Both the position numbers and the translations under genes were made by a program. The notes beneath the pieces were generated by a model. It worked only from the letters and a program-made list of their open reading frames with translations, ran no database searches and was not told where the DNA came from. From assembly GCF_023101765.2 (NCBI RefSeq), contig NC_064221.1:9543465-9607464 (forward strand): a stretch of DNA of 64,000 nucleotides. Reading direction: 5' to 3'. Of this stretch, positions 11,945-23,597 are shown piece by piece. The DNA comes from Spodoptera frugiperda. Its lineage: Eukaryota; Arthropoda; Insecta; Lepidoptera; Noctuidae. Position 1 is the first letter of the stretch. The number at the start of each line of letters is the position of its first letter.

Positions 11945-12075
11945 CTTCTCTATAATATAAAAATGAATTGCTTAATATGTTGGTAAACGCAAATCTCGAG
12001 AACAGTCGAATCGATTTCGTTTATTCTTGTGTTATGATGTTATTGTTAGAAGAAGGTTATTATGTAAGAAAAAAT
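11945..12075 (+). repeat. Family L repeat fragment
   Basis: ATATAAAAATGAATTGCTTA, then AATCTCGAGAACAGTCGAAT and CGATTTCGTTTATT. It resembles the pieces at 19350-19520 and 49512-49682, which share the order 'AATTGCT - GAGAACGGCT - ACC.ATTT'. Confidence 0.5.
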
Positions 12076-12610
12076 AAAAATAAGGAATTACTCAAGGTAC
12101 ATGTGGAGATTTGATATACATTTTTACATAATTAAGTTAGTGTTAATTGCACATATTGCAGAGTTTTCTATTCTCCTGGTCAATTGAATCATCACAGTTT
12201 TGGAAATAAAAATTGCCAGCATAAAAATACAAATAAAATAGACAAAGCCATAGTTCTCGACTAGTTTCTTTGAGAAATAAACAGTTTTAATTGAAGAGAT
12301 TAACAAAAAAACTGAAGACAGACAAAGGAAAACCTAGTTTTTAAAGACTTTCATTAAAAGCAAGTCATCATGATTCTCAACTTTTACTGATATTTAAATT
12401 TTTATCTAATGGATTTGAATATCATGAAGGTGTGAACTAGAATGCTTAACTAATAATATCTCACTTGGTGTGTTAAAAGGCATAGGCAGAAATTTAATTT
12501 AGCATATAACAATTTCTCTACAATTTAAAAAGTACTTGTATATTACAAGTAAATAATTATGTTGAAAAAGTTTCAGGTCTTGTAAGACTATGGGCATTAA
12601 TGAGATAGTC
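12076..12610. other. No gene seen
   Basis: Very AT-rich with only incidental short ORFs. Confidence 0.4.
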
Positions 12611-12614
12611 ATTT

Positions 12615-12715
12615 TTTTTGAGTGAACAATCTTCTAGTTTCTTCTCCCGCTTTGGGTGAAGCGAGAGAGAGTGTCAGACACTTAATGACTAAAAACCACC
12701 CCGTTCCTCCTCAAC
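12615..12715 (+). repeat. Family A fragment
   Basis: CTTCTCCCGCTTTGGGTGAA, GTGTCAGACACTTAATGACT, AAAAACCACCCCGTTCCT, then truncated. Confidence 0.65.
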
Positions 12716-13200
12716 AATTAAACACCTAAGGAATGTGGTAAGTTGCAGTGTGTATTTTCTACATAGAGGTATGACAGAACAAAGTAGGTGTATCTCTTTG
12801 TGTCGTTTTTCAGTAGTCGCTGCATCCGAAAATGGGAATTGAACAAAAAAAGCCAATTCCTCAGACCCATATTCAAAAACAGACAGACAGACAGACCGTT
12901 CATAATTATCTATACAACATAAACACACAACTAGCAATAATAAAGACACAGATAGCGCGATAAAATGTGATATAACGTAGAATCACGTAATATAGTGGTT
13001 CTATAACTTTGACTATAAAAAACCCAAACATTTATTGCTGTCATCTGGTAAAGCCAATATAGTTAAAATAGTATATTCCTGGTTATTAAATTGGGTATTT
13101 CTGAGATATACACGTGTAGCTATTATTCTGTAGATATGAAGTTAAAAGCAGTTGTCTTTTAAACGTCAAAGAGTTAGGTTGATTAGCACCAGTCATAGTA
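12716..13200. other. No gene seen
   Basis: Contains a short CAGA run near 12882-12898 (ACAGACAGACAGACAGACC) and otherwise AT-rich unique-looking DNA. Confidence 0.4.
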
Positions 13201-13718
13201 AGTGTGGGAGAGCCATGCTTCGGCACGAATGGGCCGGCTCGACCGGAGTGATACCACGGCCTTACAGAAAACTGACGTGAAATAACGCTTGCGTTGTGTT
13301 TCGTTGTGTGAGAGAGGTTATCGGAGGCCTAATTACCCCCTTCACCATCTTCCCAATCCCCGATTCCCCAACAACCTTTAAATTCCTAGCCCCAAAAGGC
13401 CGGCAACGCACTTGTAACACCTTTGGTGTTTCAGGTGTCCATGGGCGGCGGCGATTGCTTACCATCAGGTGATCCGTCTGCTCGTATACCGGCTTACACA
13501 TATATAGTGAAAATAGTGTTTTGTGATATCCGCAAAACAAAAAGAGGTATAAGTATGTTCGGTTGTCAGTCTTTGAGTGAAATTAGGGTTCCAGTAACTT
13601 CGTCCCTACGAACGGCTAAAAACAATGCAAGCATTGTTTCACGCCAATTTTCTGTGAGGCCGTGGTATCACTCCGGTCGAGCCGGCCCATTCGTGCCGAA
13701 GCATAGTTCTCCCGTGTA
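13201..13718. mobile_element. Family C copy with an inverted second head
   Basis: 13201-13515 is a normal plus-strand family C copy. At 13625-13716 the first 90 bases of the same family recur in reverse (GTGGTATCACTCCGGTCGAG ... GAAGCATAGTTCTCCCGTG). The two heads therefore form inverted ends of a 518-bp unit. This could be a composite foldback element or two insertions head to head. Confidence 0.7.
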
Positions 13719-13947
13719 TCTGATTGTATAACTGCGTATGATGGTTCTAGGTTAAGAGCACCGGTGTCATTACAACGATAACACTAATACGTGCCTACGT
13801 CAAACGGATTTATAGCATGGCGTTAGTATTTATTGTTTAATTACTTTTACTACGTAGTATACTGTCTTAAAGCATAAAAGGTATTTACTACTTCGCAAAA
13901 GATACGCAAAGTGTCCTAAGGTCCTATACTTATCCTACTAATATTGC

Positions 13948-14092
13948 TGCGGACTGTCTAGCGGGTTACCGGGGCTTCGATTTGAAAAGCAGGAGTAGGA
14001 ACGGGGTGGTTTTTAGTCAGTAAGAGTCTGACACTCCCTCTAGCTTTGCCCACGGCAGGCATCGACACTGGATGATATTTCTCCTCAAAAAA
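13948..14092 (-). repeat. Family A SINE-like repeat
   Basis: Reverse-oriented: GCTGCGGACTGTCTAGCGGG, GGAACGGGGTGGTTTTTAGT, CAGTAAGAGTCTGACACTCC, ending GGATGATATTTCTCCTC and an A-run in window orientation. Confidence 0.75.
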
Positions 14093-14103
14093 AAAAAACC
14101 CTA

Positions 14104-14280
14104 CTAATACGAGTATAAACGCGAAAGTTGTGTGTATGTGTGTTACTCAATCACGTCAAAACGGCTGAAGGGATCGGGATGAAATTTAGAACAGGGGCAG
14201 ATTATGTTTTGGAATAACACATGGGCTCTTTTTTATCCCACATAAACGCGGGTGAAGGTGCTAGCAGAAGCTAGTATATT
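14104..14280 (-). repeat. Family J SINE-like repeat
   Basis: Window orientation ACTAATACGAGTATAAACGC, CGAAAGTTGTGTGTATGTGT, CACGTCAAAACGGCTGAAGG, ending GCTAGCAGAAGCTAGTA. Its reverse complement has the order of the 'CTAGCTTTTGCCCGCG ... GCATTTATAATATTA' repeats at 33850, 36882 and 40028. Confidence 0.7.
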
Positions 14281-14960
14281 AAAAAGAGCCAAAAGTAGGC
14301 TCGACTTTCTACACATAGAATAAAAAATAAATGTAATGAAAAAGCACTCTTTATGCAGCGTATTTGGTTCTTTTTTTTCTCTATTTATCCAAACGCAAGC
14401 ATGATGTTTACCTTAGTTCTTTTAAAAAAATAAACGATGTGACCGATGAACGTATATGGCTGCAAATGTATATTATTATACGTAATTTCTACAATTTCCT
14501 CGGTGTATTAATAATTACCTTATTAAATATACAACATAATTATTATTGTAGTACATCGCTAACATAAAGAAACACAATTTCATAATAAACTATGTACCAG
14601 GAGACACAAAGATTGAACGCCTTTGTTCAACCAAGTACCAGGATAACAGAAATTAAACGGAGTCACGGAGCGTCTCCACAACAAACGTAAGGAAGGATAG
14701 AACTTCGAAAAGGTTATTAACGATCCTTCAAGCCTCTGCATGCCTGGTACCCGATATGTAATGTTTGGTTAACTTTAATTGGTTTAGTTAAACTAGCGTA
14801 ATAGTTTACAAACCCTTGGCTGTTAGAAGTTATTCTGTTAATTGTTTGATAGTTAACTGTTTACTTGAGATAAATTTAATCAAGTTTTGTTTTTGAGTAG
14901 ATATATAACAGCGTGAGATTATTGTTTTCTCTTCAGTTTGTGAAGATGATATGTCGAGGT
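14281..14960. other. No gene seen
   Basis: AT-rich. A patch at 14590-14760 begins TGTACCAGGAGACACAAAG and ends CTGCATGCCTGGTACCCGAT, so CCTGGTAC is inverted at its ends. This may be a degraded short element. Confidence 0.35.
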
Positions 14961-14962
14961 AG

Positions 14963-15052
14963 GATGTGTTATGTATTTTTATTACAACAAAAATGTCACG
15001 CCTTAGGTATATCCCCGAAGGAGTAGGCAGAGGTGCACCACACATTACGGCA
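14963..15052 (-). repeat. Family E SINE 3' piece
   Basis: ATATCCCCGAAGGAGTAGGC followed by AGAGGTGCACCACACATTAC, the reverse complement of the end of the SINE at 3060-3318. Confidence 0.65.
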
Positions 15053-15234
15053 ATTTTATTTTTATTAGTTGTTATTATTTGGTCACATTGTTTAATTGTC
15101 ATGTTGGTCGCGAGTGCGATTCCCAGATCGGGTACAGTATTTATTGGGGCATTTTTTTATACTGTATATACTTATAAATCGTTGATCTGGAATTCTATTC
15201 CATGGTTGGGTAAAGAATAAATGGGTCACTCTTT

Positions 15235-15335
15235 AATTGACTTCAAAAAGAAGGAGGTTCTTTGTTTGACCTGTATGTATGTAGGCGATTATCTCGCGTT
15301 TGTTTGAACCGATTTTGATGCAGTTTCCATCAGCT
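15235..15335 (+). repeat. Family K retroelement tail
   Basis: TTGACTTCAAAAAGAAGGAG, GTTCTTTGTTTGACCTG, then GCGTTTGTTTGAACCGATTT. Confidence 0.55.
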
Positions 15336-15427
15336 TCGTATTGGCTTCGTTTCAAGTTCAACTTTTGTGTTTCGTGACGATTTCTGCTACAAGCGTGTGA
15401 AAATATGAATGTACCATTTAAAAAACC

Positions 15428-15578
15428 TGAGCTGCGGACTACCTAGCGCTTTTGCCAGAGCTCCGGCTCGAAATGCAGGAGTAGGAACGTAGTAGTTTTT
15501 AGTCAGTAAGAGTCAGACACATCCTCTCGCCTCGCCCAAAGTGGGAGAAGACATTCGATGATTTTCCACCATCAAAAA
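15428..15578 (-). repeat. Family A SINE-like repeat
   Basis: GAGCTGCGGACTACCTAGCG ... AGTAGTTTTTAGTCAGTAAG ... GAAGACATTCGATGATTTTC, reverse-oriented and nearly complete. Confidence 0.75.
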
Positions 15579-15839
15579 ATATTTATAAGAAAAAAACCAT
15601 TCTAACAAAACAAAAAGACTATTTACGCATTTAACCAGTCCCCGTTTATTACTTTAAAAACTTTATTTCTTAAACTAGTTCAATTTCTTTAAACATTTGT
15701 CAACGTTTACGAGGATTTCTCTTAAACTTGATAGGCTTTTGAGGGAAACACTAAGAAACAAGCTTTTTTAATAAGTACTTGTTTTACTTTCAAAAAGACA
15801 ATTTTTTTTCTTCAATTTTACCAAAAAAACATCGAAAGA

Positions 15840-16201
15840 CCACAAGCGATGTACCAGGAGCGCATAGCAACAAAGAAGTTCGAAAATCACTCGGCACCCG
15901 ACGCGTATTCGAAAACGTAGAAAACGGGCGAGCGCGGGCTCCGTCAGGCTCCTCATTAACCCAGAAAGTGGTGGCCGTCGACTCGAAGCTAAACCAGTGA
16001 AAGACGATGAAAACTAGTATACGAGATATATTAGCTAGTGGTGAGCCGATCCCGAGCTCAGTCGCAAAGCGTCCGCGGACGGTGCCGCATGTGTTTCACG
16101 CCTCTCCAAGTTCCGATCGCGTTGACCGTTCCAAATTCAAAAAATTTCGCTGCAACTTAGCTGTGTTTGTGTGTGAACGCGTGCTTTGGGAATTATATTG
16201 A
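15840..16201 (+). promoter_or_regulatory. Candidate promoter and non-coding first exon
   Basis: A CpG-dense block (about 35 CG dinucleotides in 360 bases by my count) in otherwise AT-rich DNA. A TCAGTC initiator match is at 16058-16063. With A at 16060 as +1, a TATA-like TATATTA begins at -33, and GCATGT at +28 fits the arthropod downstream element (RGWYVT) at 5 of 6 positions. The block ends GAATTATATTGA|GTAAGTTG, a good donor at 16202. I infer a 5' UTR exon of about 140 nt feeding the acceptor at 51848. Short ORFs in the block look incidental. A minus-strand promoter is not excluded. Confidence 0.4.
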
Positions 16202-17985
16202 GTAAGTTGTTTTTTTTTTAAGTAAAAATTACTTTTATTGCAGGCGGTATCGTTAAAAATAATTATCCTATTAGCTGCGAGAGAAAAGTTATAGTTAAGA
16301 AAGTCGTAAAGCTTAATGATTAAGTTTTTGTGCGATAAATCATTTTTTACTATAGTTGGGTTTTAAATCATCAGAGGAAAAAGGCTATTAACAAAACTAC
16401 GAACACGTTTTTTTTAATCATTTTACACTACACTAACAACGAAATTAAACAAAAAAGTTCTCTTTACAATAACGATATAATTAATCAATTATGACACTTA
16501 AATCCTAACCCTTAAGTTCTATTTTTGGACTTCAAATAAAACAAACTAAACATTTACTTTATACGCAGATAAAAATCCTCTGGAAACGCATTCAATAAAT
16601 TGAAGAACGAAATGCGAGAATTTATTTAAAGCTTGGCCTTTAAAGGCGTATTTCGCGAACAAGTTTTCTAGTACTCATTACCCACATCTGTATTCATGGA
16701 AAGTCATGTATAATCTACGATGGCCAATGGACACTGCTGCTAAATATAAACTAATTTAAACTTTTTTTCTTTACTATGACATTAAGTTTTTTAATGATAT
16801 TACTATATTGTATTAGGTACACTTAGAATGAAAGTGACCGAATCCAAAAACTGCAAGTTGTGGGAAATGAGCCAGAAAATTGTAGTATTAATACATTTTA
16901 GTATCTCTATCGTATTCCATGATATACGATTGATTTTTACTAGATTACATAGATACATTCTAAAGGTGCGGTATGAAGTCAATGTGAAGTCAAAGTCAAA
17001 GCATTAATTCCAATTAAATCATATACTTAGGTACTTTTAAAATGTCAATAAATGACAAAAGTGTTATGTCTAATTACAAAGGATTTCATTAAAAACTGGC
17101 GAAAAAAGAGTAAAAATAGATGTGTAACCTCTTTGCCAAAAGCTACAAGAAAAAAAAATACTCTTGTTCTTAAAAATATCAGTTTCGAATTCCAAGTTTA
17201 AATATTCAAATTACCTGTAATTGCTTGAACAGTTGAACAAATGAATAAAGTAGATCAATCGTATACAAAGATTTTGTATTTGGAACGCACACTGGCCATT
17301 TGTAATCTTGTTTGTGATCGCAATTCTCATTCTGAGTTAAAACTTTTTGGTGTAAAATTCCAATGGTCAACAGTTGTTAAAGGAAGCCATGTTTCTTTTT
17401 AAAAATGTCATGTTTTTATAAGTTATCGAAAACGTATATTTATATGAAAGCGTCTATGTGTCTCTATATACGTCTTCTATAAATAGTGAACACGTGGTTT
17501 AAAAATATCTGAGATGCAATTGGTAATGCAGCACTTTCATAAATGTATAAATGCACGCACGAGAATATTGAAGCGATTCTTTTTTTATGAGGGAAATAAT
17601 TCATCAAAGACGTTTGCTGTCGGAAACGTATAATAGTTGCAACTGCACGATGTGACCATTGAAGAAGTAGAAAGATAGAAGAGATAAGATAGTTTAGTTT
17701 AGCATGGTTGATTTATTAACCAAATTTACCAAATTTTTACGTCTACCGGCTTATTCCATAAAAAAAATAGGATCTTATAAATGAATAGGTACAGAATAAC
17801 AGAACCTGGTCTTAGAAGAAGGATTATTTTGAATGAGCTTCTATCTGTGACTTTACCTGAGTTACCGAAACAAAAAGTAGTCTGCGTAAAATTCCAGCAT
17901 CAATCTATCTCTATGCCAAATTTTATTCGGATCCGTTAAGTAGTTTATGCGAAAATGAGTAGAAAATTAATAAATACATATTTTC
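16202..17985. other. Presumed intron, no exon seen
   Basis: AT-rich. A family J-like piece (CCAAATTTTATTCGGATCCG) lies near 17918. No coding exon or RNA gene recognised. Confidence 0.4.
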
Positions 17986-17987
17986 TT

Positions 17988-18140
17988 ATTTGAGGGTAAA
18001 ATCTTCCAATGACTTCTCCCGCTTCGGGTGAGGCGAGAGGGAGAGTCAGACTCTTACTGACTAAAAACCAACCCGTTCCTTCTCCTGCTTTGAGTCGGAG
18101 CTCCGGTAACCAGGTACGTTGTCCGCAGCTCCGGAAAATA
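17988..18140 (+). repeat. Family A SINE-like repeat
   Basis: TTTGAGGGTAAAATCTTCCA, GACTTCTCCCGCTTCGGGTG, AGACTCTTACTGACTAAAAA, GGAGCTCCGGTAACCAGGTA, ending GCTCCGGA. Among the best-preserved copies. Confidence 0.8.
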
Positions 18141-18427
18141 AATAAATACTATAGTAAGATTAGTATTTTTCCAGTAATTCAGAAATTCCGTTAGCCTATA
18201 ATGTTGAGGCATGAGTGCAATTTTTCAAAGAGATGCAATTTACCCGCCACACTTAAGATTTGTAATCACTGAGACCGTTGCCTATTCCATGGATCGTAAA
18301 GACACAACTGTTAGACACGAAAAGGAAAATATATTTGCAATGGGTGACTTTAGCTAGTTTTGTCACATTGTAGAGAAAGAGTCTACTGTCATATAAATAC
18401 TTGATTCTATGATTTTGTGAATGTCAC

Positions 18428-18515
18428 AATAACAGGTTGGCTAGTAAAGAATGCCACTCGGCACTAAGCCCGGCTTTGTTCGATACATAAAGTTTTAAAT
18501 AAATAAATAAAAAGC
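18428..18515 (+). repeat. LINE 3' tail, family M
   Basis: GAATGCCACTCGGCACTAAG, then CCGGCTTTGTTCGATACATA and (AAATA)n. The pattern 'GCACTAAG.CCGGCTTTGT' followed by AAATAAATAAATA is the terminal part of moth non-LTR elements. Compare 29795. Confidence 0.6.
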
Positions 18516-19345
18516 CCTCTTGACAATGACGAAGATAATATCGGATACGGTCACAGGTACAACTTTCAAGCACAAGATTATAAATTATGGTATTCAGCTT
18601 GCTAAAACATCTAACTATTTTCTGGAGTTAGGCAGAAACTAGGGAATCACCGCACCATCTTCAATACTTCTTTAATATAATTGACTTTGTAGCCACACAT
18701 GAAAGAAGTCGCACATAGACCATCGTTGAACAAATCAACAGATAACGTCATAAATCGTACATCGCGCATATGAAGTTCACATGCATTAATAATCATGGAT
18801 AGAAAATCAAAGTTGGGTAGAATCCGCCAGACACAATCATCTCGCCTAGTCGAAGGATCGTCCTTTTCTTAGAGAACTTTACTCGCTGTTCCCTAAAACT
18901 TCTTAACTTATTTCTTCTATTCGCACCTTAAGATCCATTACCTTTCCAAGTTCTATAGTAATCTCATAATTGGATAACACCGTATCATTAACAGCACCTA
19001 CCTCACAGACTCAAAGTACGGTATTGACCGCCTGTGCGGCCTGTGCGGTCCAGACACGGCAATTTAAGCATTAGAAACAATCAAACAGACGTGCGGTAAC
19101 ATCGCTTGTTGACGGTTACACTTGGCTGTGGTATTTTATATAAAGATTTGAAATAGCTTGGATATTTGTCATATTGTAGTTTGAGATAGAAGGAGGAAGA
19201 TTGTGTGCAGTCGGATGAAGTCCTAGTGACAAATTCAATATTATGCAGATAATTTTCCAATAATCCGATTGTTTATGTTTACGAATGCTCATCTTATGTT
19301 TCATAAGTAGCAGAAAGACAGATTAACACACATAATACACACAAA
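18516..19345. other. No gene seen
   Basis: Includes a tandem GCCTGTGCG doublet at about 19031-19049. No splice-bounded ORF. Confidence 0.4.
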
Positions 19346-19520
19346 TACTTAATATGATCTACATGTATAAAAATTAATTGCTGTTCGTTTGTCTTCCTAA
19401 AACTTTGAGAACGGCTGGACCTATTTGACAAATTGTTCGTGGAAGTCCAGGAAAGGTTTAAAAGACGAAAATTTTGAGGCATTACGAAGTTTGTTGGGCC
19501 TTATGGTTAATGATAAAAAT
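19346..19520 (+). repeat. Family L repeat
   Basis: TATAAAAATTAATTGCTGTT, GAGAACGGCTGGACCTATTT, GTGGAAGTCCAGGAAAGGTT and a GGCATTACGAAGTTTGTTGG end. The same order is at 49512-49682. Confidence 0.65.
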
Positions 19521-19954
19521 CGTGATTTTTTAAATGGGATACAAACCTGGTAGTATTTTCCTTGCTATAGCAGAGGTAAAGCTAAAAATCACATGTTTAA
19601 ATATACATAGAAAAGTGTAATGAATGTCAATATTATATTAATTGCTCATTACTCACTGGGAGAAGAAAAATCCGGTTTGCACGAGGTAATATTACGGATA
19701 GATGATCCCTTTATTCAGTAAGGAAGTTGTAAAAAAAGTAATCTATGAGCCGTTCTAACTGGAAATGTCAGTTTTAACGCGATCCAGTCTAGACTTCGTA
19801 ATAGGAAGTTATGGGAAGGAGATGAAGTAATCACTGTATAAGATCTGGTTAATTGATCTGTGGAAGCTGAACTTTATATGGGTAGAATTTATTTATGTAA
19901 TGTTTTTTTGATGTTAGACAGTATTTTTTTGAAAACGTTGTTTTAAAAAATAAT

Positions 19955-20142
19955 CCTGTCCCCTGATTAGGATTTTCTCCCGTACTGTGGGTGCGTTTAC
20001 AAACATACAAGTTCACAAACATATCACATTCCGACCCGAAACAACAATTTGTGGATCACACAAAGAGTTGCTCCGTGCGTGAATCGAAACCGCCATACGT
20101 TGCGCGGCAGCCGGTTGCCCAGCCACTGAGTCAACCGTGCAG
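19955..20142 (-). repeat. tRNA-derived SINE, family B, copy 1
   Basis: In window orientation GGATTTTCTCCCGTACTGTG, GGTGCGTTTACAAACATACA, AACAACAATTTGTGGATCAC, AGTTGCTCCGTGCGTGAATC, ending CAACCGTGCAG. The reverse complement puts a degraded Pol III box B near the 5' end. Confidence 0.8.
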
Positions 20143-20749
20143 TAATATTTCTTTGATTTCTTTAACTTTGGATTATTTCCTATTGATCTAGTCCATCATT
20201 GCTAGCACAATTGCTGCGTACAAATCTCGGATCATGTTCTGGGTCAAACCAAAAATTTTCAATCACAGCCTAGAATCTAGACACAAATCTATAATCTTCC
20301 ATTCACATCAGCCTATTGAGGAAAAATCTTCAATTATCGGCACAAAAAATGAAGTATTCGACTTTCTCACTGAAGCTGGCGATACGGATCACAATGAAGA
20401 TGAATATTCAGAACACGTTAACCATAATAAAACATCAACAGTTCATAATAATAAACATAAGTATCGACTGTCGATCAAAACAGAAAGAAATGCAGCAAAA
20501 AATATCCGTTACATCAATTAATAAGGATCAATAGTATTCAGACTACCTCAAGCATCAATTTTGGAAGCAAAAAATCAACAGTATTGTTCAGAAGATTTAG
20601 GCTAGATTCTGACACAGTTTTCAAATCATTTTTATATATTGGGCGTTCGACTTGCCCGTTGCGATGTTAACGGTGTACAAGTATAGCACAATTGACTTAT
20701 TGTTGAACTCCTTTGAAGTCAATAAGATCCTTTTCTTCGATAGTGAAAG
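20143..20749. other. Unassigned DNA with a 95-codon plus-strand ORF
   Basis: An ORF at 20234-20521 is rich in His, Asn, Lys and Glu and resembles nothing I know. It has no good splice context. It may be coincidental in AT-rich DNA or part of the decayed unit next to it. Confidence 0.25.
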
Positions 20750-21790
20750 GTCAAATGATTCATGAGTTCAAATTAAAGGCATTTGGGGTGACTTGGCTTG
20801 TATTATTAATATTGTTGCTGTCCGTTTGTTTTGTTACGTCGTTGAGTGTTGATTGATGTATTATGTTATGAGCTTCGGAAACTACAATATTTTTATTGTT
20901 GTTTGCATTGAGTTCTTGTTCTATGATTATTTCATCGTCATTTTATTTGTCAGCTATTATTGATGCAATAAATTTCAGTCTATTTTCTGCAATTAGTTCT
21001 TTAGCAAAACGAATTTCACTTGTTTCTTTAATATTTTCTAAATTTTTGAACATGGCTTTATTTCATCTTTATCAGTTAGTCCAATAGTATAATCTATAGC
21101 ATCATTATTTACATTGTTGTCATTATAAATTAGACTTTAATCAAATGATTTAAAGTCCACATCACTAAAATTAGCGATTATTCTAATCATAGCTTCATTT
21201 CTTATGAGAAATGTAACCAACTACATTGATTACATAGTAATAATAAACGAGGAAGTCTACTAACAACCTTGATTGAACTATATGTATAAACACAACTCTC
21301 ATATAATCTGAAGACATATAAACCTTTTTAAATGCATCTCTACCATTAGTCGTTAGTACAGATTCAAAGCTTTTTATCCCTAAAGGTATTTAGATGCATA
21401 AATCGTTCCTATAATTAAAGTTTACTATCTATATAATATTAACTGCGGGACCAGAAATTAAAATGCCAATTTCAACTAGTAAACATGCTCTCGCCTCTTT
21501 CACAGCCGTCAGTGTTAAATTTTCTCCTATTAAGTTATGTTATCTACGAAATAAATAATCTTGTACGGTAAAGTGTGTAATTTATCGGCGAACGGTGATT
21601 CCATTTTTATGTTTTTCGCTAGAACGTGTTGTATGTTCGACTTTTAGCTTACGACTAGTCGTAATTTGTCCATTTTTATTACTTTCAATGTTAGTGCAAC
21701 CAATTTCATCGCTTTAGAGAGGTATTTTTAAGGGAGTCTTGATTATACTTACCTGTGAACTAATTATAATCTTACTCCTCTATTGGTCGT
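20750..21790 (-). pseudogene. Stop-interrupted coding-like stretch, identity unknown
   Basis: On the minus strand, roughly 250 codons read through with only about four stops and at least two frame changes, far fewer stops than DNA this AT-rich should give. Segments are: 21540-21212, including hydrophobic ARACLLVEIGILISGPAVNI and LLVDFLVYYYYVINVVGYI; 21205-21030, including GLTDKDEIKP; and 21050-20770, including EIRFAKELIAENRLKF. The SGPxxNI stretch is vaguely like DC-STAMP-domain proteins, but I would not assign it. Viral or host origin is equally open. No start, splice sites or partner gene are evident. Confidence 0.3.
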
Positions 21791-21997
21791 AACACCACAG
21801 GCTTTAGAAAAACATAGTTCAGTTTATCGTTTATTCTCGTAAAATTAGTTTTGTGTATAGGAGAATAGACTGGTTCTATAAAACACCTTAGCCTAACAGA
21901 TTGGATAAATAATTGTATAATACAATGTTCGTAGTCTTGCTTATGCTTATGACTTTATACGTGAATAGAATGCTTTCTTCGTCCATCGTCGTAGGAA

Positions 21998-22182
21998 TTT
22001 TATATAATACTAGCGACCCACCCCAGCTTCACATATAAACATTCCTCTTAAATCACTCTATTTATAAAAAAAAAAACGCATCAAAATCCGTTGCGTGATT
22101 TTAAAGATTTAAGCATACAAAGGGACATAGGGACAGAGAAAGCGACTTTGTTTTATACTATGTAGTGATTCTCGTTACACTT
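21998..22182 (+). repeat. Family J-related SINE fragment
   Basis: ATACTAGCGACCCACCCCAG, a central A-run, ATCCGTTGCGTGATTTTAAA, then AGGGACATAGGGACAGAG and GACTTTGTTTTATACTATGT. Confidence 0.6.
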
Positions 22183-22727
22183 CTAAAGCAACTTCTGTTG
22201 TTTCAATTGTGCCTCATCATACACTCAGTTACGGAAGAATTTTACACATATTGACTTCAATTTTCTCTGTGTATACCAACAGAAGTCCAAGACCAAATAG
22301 AAAGCAAGTCTCAGTGATATGATGCGGTGGACCAATACAGACTTGTATGAACACAATGTATGGCCTTAATCGCGTCATTGAGGCTGTCGGGTCACTCCCA
22401 AGTAATTTCTCGATGCTCGTTAAGAATTAATTCAACTACTTATTGATATCAATTGAATGAATGTGGAGCAAGAAATTCAGTTGGCGGACCTTTTTTATTA
22501 TTGATCAAATTGATCTAATTTAATTCTCTTGTTTAGATTTGATGGATTTTGGGTTTTTATTGAATCTTTTGTGTGTTTTGATTTGTATTAGAGTACGTGG
22601 ATCTTATTTTGTTTGGATTTAGTTCCGGGATTGTCTGAGTTGTTATCCGCAATGTAATTTATAGTGAGTGGATTCAAAGAACTGAAGATTTAAATGGCGA
22701 GCTATCCGAGAGACTAGAAATAAGTAT

Positions 22728-22858
22728 TTGACGAGGAAATCGACTAGTTTCAAGCTATGCTAGAGGCTCATATTTCGCGCGTTGTGTGTCGCGAAATGCT
22801 GCTCATAAATATGAGCCTCTAGCATGGCTTGAAACTAGTCGAGGTCCTCGTCAAATAA
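22728..22858. mobile_element. Foldback element, family G
   Basis: ACTAGTTTCAAGCTATGCTA and GAGGCTCATATT on the left are mirrored by AATATGAGCCTC and TAGCATGGCTTGAAACTAGT on the right, around a GC-rich TTTCGCGCGTTGTGTGTCGC loop. A dispersed-arm version is at 49793-50045. Confidence 0.75.
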
Positions 22859-22917
22859 TTACGTGTGTACGCCGAAAAACATAATATTCATTTAAGTTAT
22901 AATATACACCTATAATA

Positions 22918-23052
22918 GTGTGGTGGGTTCGATTCCCGCACAGAACAACTCTCTGCGCGTGGTTTTGAGTCTGGGCGCCATGTGTATGTAAAGTTGTATG
23001 TTTTAAACGCACACACAAGACTGGAGAAAATCCACGTTTAAAAAAAATAAGG
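22918..23052 (+). repeat. Family B tRNA-derived SINE, 5'-truncated
   Basis: GTGGGTTCGATTCCCGCACA is an intact box B. It is followed by GTATGTAAAGTTGTATGTTT and an A-rich end. The box A side is missing. Confidence 0.75.
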
Positions 23053-23595
23053 TGACGGTTTTGTTTTTAGTTATTGCCAGTATCATTCACTACAATTTTA
23101 CAAAACATGATACATCGCAGATCTCTTTTGTACCACTTTAGATAGTTTCAAAGATAACACGAATATAAAATAAATTTTCACTCCATCGTCAAATTAATTG
23201 ATCGTTCAAAATCGGATCGCTTGTAATTAATCACTTGGCGAATTATGTGTAAATTGGAACGTCGGTACCTTGTCTACGATAATCTTTACTTTCATCCACT
23301 GCTTCTGAACGTATTAAAATCGTATCAATATACTTTCGAGCATAATGACTTACTTCGGCTTCGTTGGGTGGAATAATCATAGGTGTAGCTTTAATGATGT
23401 CTTGTTATACTTGGAAGCCTGTGCTGGTTGAGTGGTCAGTAGCAACTGTCAAGCTAGGAGGCTTACATTTCTAAATAATTGGAAATATTTTTTGATTCCT
23501 CATCTTCATCATATCAGCTACATGATGTATATGATGATCCCTTAATAAATCATCTTGTGGGTGGACGTTTAAGCTATTTTAATATAATGATAGTA
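23053..23595. other. No gene seen
   Basis: AT-rich unique-looking DNA with no exon signals. Confidence 0.4.
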
Positions 23596-23597
23596 TT

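Noticed and set aside
15779..16000. 73-codon ORF in the CpG-rich block
   Set aside because: Better explained as promoter/5' UTR composition. It has no homology I recognise, and its end has no link to the donor at 16202.
20750..21790. Assignment of the decayed region to a specific virus or to DC-STAMP proteins
   Set aside because: Only a short motif resembles a known domain, and AT-rich DNA easily mimics low-complexity viral proteins. Left unassigned.
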